A stretch of 7,794 nt of DNA, taken from positions 1-7,794 of the forward strand of contig CALEHZ010000211.1 in assembly GCA_937875715.1 (NCBI GenBank). Reading direction: 5' to 3'. Every line of letters begins with the position of its first letter. Within the stretch, counting starts at the first letter, position 1. The translations under genes and the position numbers were made by a program. The notes beneath the pieces were generated by a model. That model was not told the origin of the DNA and searched no databases. It saw nothing but the letters and a program-made list of their open reading frames with translations. The stretch comes from an uncultured Campylobacter sp. GTDB lineage: Bacteria; Campylobacterota; Campylobacteria; Campylobacterales; Campylobacteraceae. Of the stretch, positions 6,700 through 7,794 are shown piece by piece.

Positions 6700-6708
6700 T
6701 GTGAAAAA
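6700..6708 (-). promoter_or_regulatory. DnaA-box-like site between the ruvC Shine-Dalgarno and start codon
   Basis: On the minus strand it reads TTTTTCACA, identical to the box at 5024-5032. On the plus strand it overlaps the end of the ruvC ribosome binding site and its spacer, so the match could simply be a by-product of an AAAGGTGTGAAAAA translation signal. Confidence 0.35.
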
Positions 6709-7188
6709 ATGATAATTTTAGGCATAGACCCAGGCACCAAAAACTGCGGCTATAGCGTGCTTGAAAAAATGGGAAATAGCCCAAGTAGTCCCAAAAAGCT
6801 GCTTGAAGCAGGGCTTATAAAGATTACAAAAGACAAGCTAGAATATCAAATAACACAGCTTTGCGAAGGAATTGATCTAATCTTTAATTCTTACAAAATT
6901 GATGAGGTTGCAATTGAGGATATTTTTTATGCTTACAATCCCCAAACAGTGCTAAAACTAGCGCAATTTCGTGGCGCACTGCTACTTAAAATCATGCAAA
7001 TTCACGGAAAATTCACAGCTTACACGCCACTTCAAGTAAAAAAGGCAGTCACAGGCAACGGCAAAGCCGCCAAAGAACAAGTAAGCTTCATGGTGCGAAA
7101 AATGCTAGGAATAAATAAAGAGATTAAGCCGCTTGATATTACAGATGCGATTGCAATAGCGCTAGCGCATAGTTTTGCCCTGCGGTGA
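6709..7188 (+). CDS. ruvC: Crossover junction endodeoxyribonuclease RuvC
   Basis: Dimeric nuclease that resolves Holliday junctions with RuvAB by paired nicks, completing recombinational repair of damaged forks. It has 159 residues, typical for Campylobacterota and slightly shorter than E. coli (173). The RNase H-like fold opens with [15 protein letters not shown] (Asp7). The second acidic residue is Glu70 in [11 protein letters not shown], and the last pair is Asp143 and Asp146 in [14 protein letters not shown], so all four metal-binding acids are present. [11 protein letters not shown] (115-125) is the conserved basic segment. The ATG start follows AAAGGTG (6695-6701) with 7-nt spacing. It is transcribed divergently from dnaA across the candidate origin. 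A possible -10 TAAAAT at 6565-6570 would put both inverted repeats of the spacer into its leader. Its stop lies inside the first copy of a 39-bp tandem repeat. Confidence 0.97.
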   Translation: MIILGIDPGTKNCGYSVLEKMGNSPSSPKKLLEAGLIKITKDKLEYQITQLCEGIDLIFNSYKIDEVAIEDIFYAYNPQTVLKLAQFRGALLLKIMQIHGKFTAYTPLQVKKAVTGNGKAAKEQVSFMVRKMLGINKEIKPLDITDAIAIALAHSFALR

Positions 7189-7195
7189 GATTTTT

Positions 7196-7219
7196 GAATT
7201 TTTTAGAAAATTCTTTTTT
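7196..7219 (+). terminator. AT-stem terminator of ruvC, copy 1
   Basis: GAATTTT (7196-7202) pairs with AAAATTC (7207-7213) around a TTAG loop and is followed by six T (7214-7219), eight bases after the stop codon. The stem is AT-rich and so weak, but position and T-run fit termination. Confidence 0.45.
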
Positions 7220-7234
7220 AGCGGTGAGATTTTT

Positions 7235-7258
7235 GAATTTTTTAGAAAATTCTTTTTT
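7235..7258 (+). terminator. AT-stem terminator of ruvC, copy 2
   Basis: Identical to the hairpin and T-run of copy 1 and created by the 39-bp duplication. Two weak terminators in series may stop transcription better than one. Confidence 0.45.
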
Positions 7259-7283
7259 ATAGGCTGGCTCAGCTTTTAGGCGC

Positions 7284-7434
7284 TTTTTGCCTTTAAAGCC
7301 TTGCACAGCCCAGCACCTTACAAGCGAGATTTTTGCCGTTTTTCTGCGGCTTTGCCTTGAAAAATCGGCAAAAATTCGCTTGAACGCTCCGCTACGGCGC
7401 CCCGCGGCTAGTGCTGCGGCTTTAAAGCCAAAAA
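7284..7434. repeat. GC-rich nested inverted-repeat element of about 150 bp
   Basis: Outer arms 7284-7300 and 7418-7434 match in 16 of 17 positions and contain the palindromic core CTTTAAAG. Inside them is a long hairpin: 7321-7343 pairs with 7360-7382 over 22 bp with one bulged base per arm (G7328 and T7365), around a 16-nt loop. The segment is visibly richer in G+C than everything around it. No credible gene is present: the ORFs crossing it run through the repeat arms on both strands and have no ribosome binding site or recognisable domain. It could be a dispersed structured repeat, a MITE-like remnant or a structured RNA; the sequence does not decide. Confidence 0.6.
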
Positions 7435-7483
7435 TCACTCTAAAATCTTGGAGCCTTGTTTTTACTGCCGCTACCGCGAAGTT

Positions 7484-7505
7484 TCTGAATTTTAGAAAAT
7501 TCAGA
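7484..7505. repeat. 22-bp AT palindrome
   Basis: TCTGAATTTT (7484-7493) pairs with AAAATTCAGA (7496-7505) around AG. It belongs to the GAATTTTnnAAAATTC family and adjoins the GC hairpin at 7507-7529. A matching half-unit (TTCAGAAAATTCAGA) lies on the other side at about 7540-7553. Confidence 0.65.
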
Positions 7506-7506
7506 G

Positions 7507-7529
7507 ATTGCCCGGTCTAGCCGGGCAAT
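7507..7529. repeat. REP-like GC hairpin
   Basis: ATTGCCCGG (7507-7515) pairs perfectly with CCGGGCAAT (7521-7529) around TCTAG, followed by GACAAGG. The ATTGC...GCAATGAC ends resemble small dispersed repeats seen in many bacteria. It contrasts sharply in composition with the surrounding AT palindromes. Confidence 0.55.
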
Positions 7530-7665
7530 GACAAGGATTTCAGAAAATTCAGACCCAACGGGGCGTTAGCAAAATTCAAAACACTGCAGCGAGTTTGAAT
7601 TTTTTAAAAAATACCCCCACAGCCCCCAAAAAACTAAATTTTATAAAAATATCCACAGCCTAAAG

Positions 7666-7794
7666 CTAATGCGTTGGAATATTTACACTCTGCTTTGAAT
7701 TTTCTGAATTTTCTGAACTAGCGTTTAAATCGTCAAAAAATTCAGCCATGCTCACGCCACAAAATAGCATAAAAATAAGTAATATTTTCATCAT
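7666..7794 (-). CDS. Small protein with signal peptide, possibly a truncated gene; start at window edge
   Basis: The product is not recognised. The minus-strand frame from 7794 encodes 42 residues. MMKILLIFMLFCGVSMA is a good Sec signal peptide (lysine, hydrophobic core, SMA before a likely cleavage site), followed by an acidic mature part of about 25 residues, EFFDDLNASSENSENSK..., ending in PTH and TAG (plus 7666-7668). Export to the periplasm is inferred. The mature part contains two tandem copies of the 9-bp unit GAATTTTCT (plus 7697-7714), coding SEN-SEN, so intergenic-type repeat sequence has entered the frame. The ATG-ATG pair sits at the last bases of the window, so no ribosome binding site can be seen and a start further upstream is possible. 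A +2 frame after CCA continues for about 13 more codons, hinting at a frameshifted remnant of a longer gene. Confidence 0.42.
   Translation of the reverse strand: MMKILLIFMLFCGVSMAEFFDDLNASSENSENSKQSVNIPTH

Larger units (their letters stand above)
6411..6708. other. dnaA-ruvC divergent spacer: candidate origin half (oriC1-like)
   Basis: This 298-bp spacer carries five TTCAC-core boxes: ATTTTCACA on + at 6510-6518, and on the minus strand AATTTCACT (6519-6527), ATTTTCACA (6530-6538), AAATTCACA (6553-6561) and TTTTTCACA (6700-6708). Two extremely AT-rich tracts flank the main cluster (about 6455-6509 and 6539-6600, each near 13-15% G+C by hand count) and could be unwinding regions. The ruvC-proximal part holds two strong inverted repeats. 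The dnaA and ruvC promoters must also lie here. Position and box density support origin function; experimental mapping is absent. Confidence 0.68.
7182..7259. repeat. Perfect 39-bp tandem duplication over the ruvC stop codon
   Basis: Copies 7182-7220 and 7221-7259 are identical base for base. The first copy includes the last bases of the ruvC reading frame and its TGA stop; the second repeats the same sequence in the spacer. Each copy ends in a terminator-like hairpin with a run of six T. A unit with no divergence points to a recent slippage or unequal-crossover event. Confidence 0.9.
7189..7665. other. Gene-free repeat island between ruvC and the terminal small ORF
   Basis: These 477 bases hold no credible gene. 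In order they contain the second half of the 39-bp duplication with its AT hairpins, the GC-rich nested inverted repeat, an AT palindrome, the REP-like hairpin, and another 10-bp inverted repeat (7571-7580 with 7594-7603, 13-nt loop). Last comes an AACG/CGTT mini-hairpin (7557-7567), which actually lies just before that repeat, and an AAATTTTATAAAAAT unit near 7637-7650. The mix of AT-rich and GC-rich repeats suggests a site where dispersed elements accumulate next to the origin. Confidence 0.6.

Noticed and set aside
6421..6708. DnaA-trio (repeated TAG-type triplets) next to a DnaA box
   Set aside because: I looked for a run of such triplets beside the box clusters on both strands and saw no convincing array.
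7139..7438. Minus-strand ORF of 99 residues
   Set aside because: It overlaps the end of ruvC, contains the same 13-residue segment twice only because it crosses the 39-bp DNA duplication, and is composed of repeat arms. No ribosome binding site or domain is visible.
7287..7520. Plus-strand ORF of 77 residues
   Set aside because: It runs through the GC-rich inverted repeat, is open on both strands there, has no clear ribosome binding site, and ends in the AT palindrome and GC hairpin.
7649..7657. ATATCCACA, one mismatch from the E. coli DnaA box TTATCCACA
   Set aside because: Single isolated site outside the dnaA-flanking spacers and without the TTCAC core expected in this lineage; probably chance.
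7189..7665. tRNA, CRISPR array or insertion sequence
   Set aside because: No cloverleaf, no regularly spaced direct repeats with unique spacers, and no transposase frame. The repeats are inverted or a single tandem pair.

Overview
The window comes from a low-GC bacterium of the Campylobacterota, most likely the genus Campylobacter. The reasons are the divergent ruvC / dnaA-dnaN-gyrB arrangement, the ~436-residue DnaA with its lineage-typical domain IV, a 768-residue GyrB without the large insert seen in enteric GyrB, and intergenic boxes with a TTCAC core. It is the chromosomal replication-origin neighbourhood. I cannot name the species from sequence alone.

Layout. Positions 1-1244 (+) hold the 3' ~90% of a phosphomannomutase/phosphoglucomutase gene that starts left of the window. 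Positions 1245-1583 are a gene-free, very AT-rich stretch packed with inverted repeats, including a good intrinsic terminator; it separates two convergent transcription units. Then, all on the minus strand, come gyrB (1584-3890), dnaN (3900-4967) and dnaA (5100-6410). dnaN and gyrB are 9 nt apart and the gyrB ribosome binding site overlaps the dnaN stop. dnaA uses a TTG start behind a strong Shine-Dalgarno. Positions 6411-6708 are the divergent dnaA/ruvC spacer, and ruvC (6709-7188, +) encodes the Holliday junction resolvase. After ruvC, 7189-7665 is a gene-free repeat island: a perfect 39-bp tandem duplication that overlaps the ruvC stop, a GC-rich nested inverted repeat, and a REP-like GC hairpin. 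The last 129 bases (minus strand) encode a 42-residue peptide with a signal sequence, possibly the remains of a larger gene.

How it works together. DnaA loads the replisome at the origin, DnaN is the sliding clamp, GyrB (with GyrA elsewhere) removes the supercoils made by replication, and RuvC resolves junctions left by recombination and fork repair. Five TTCAC-core boxes lie in each spacer flanking dnaA (4968-5104 and 6411-6708). This fits a bipartite origin with dnaA in the middle, as known in Helicobacter pylori and proposed for relatives. The clearest second theme is a family of AT-rich palindromes (GAATTTTATAAAATTC and variants) that fills every spacer in the window. I found no undescribed multi-gene system. 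The points most worth checking are the two-sided origin, the palindrome family whose half-sites carry the TTCAC core, and the repeat island after ruvC.
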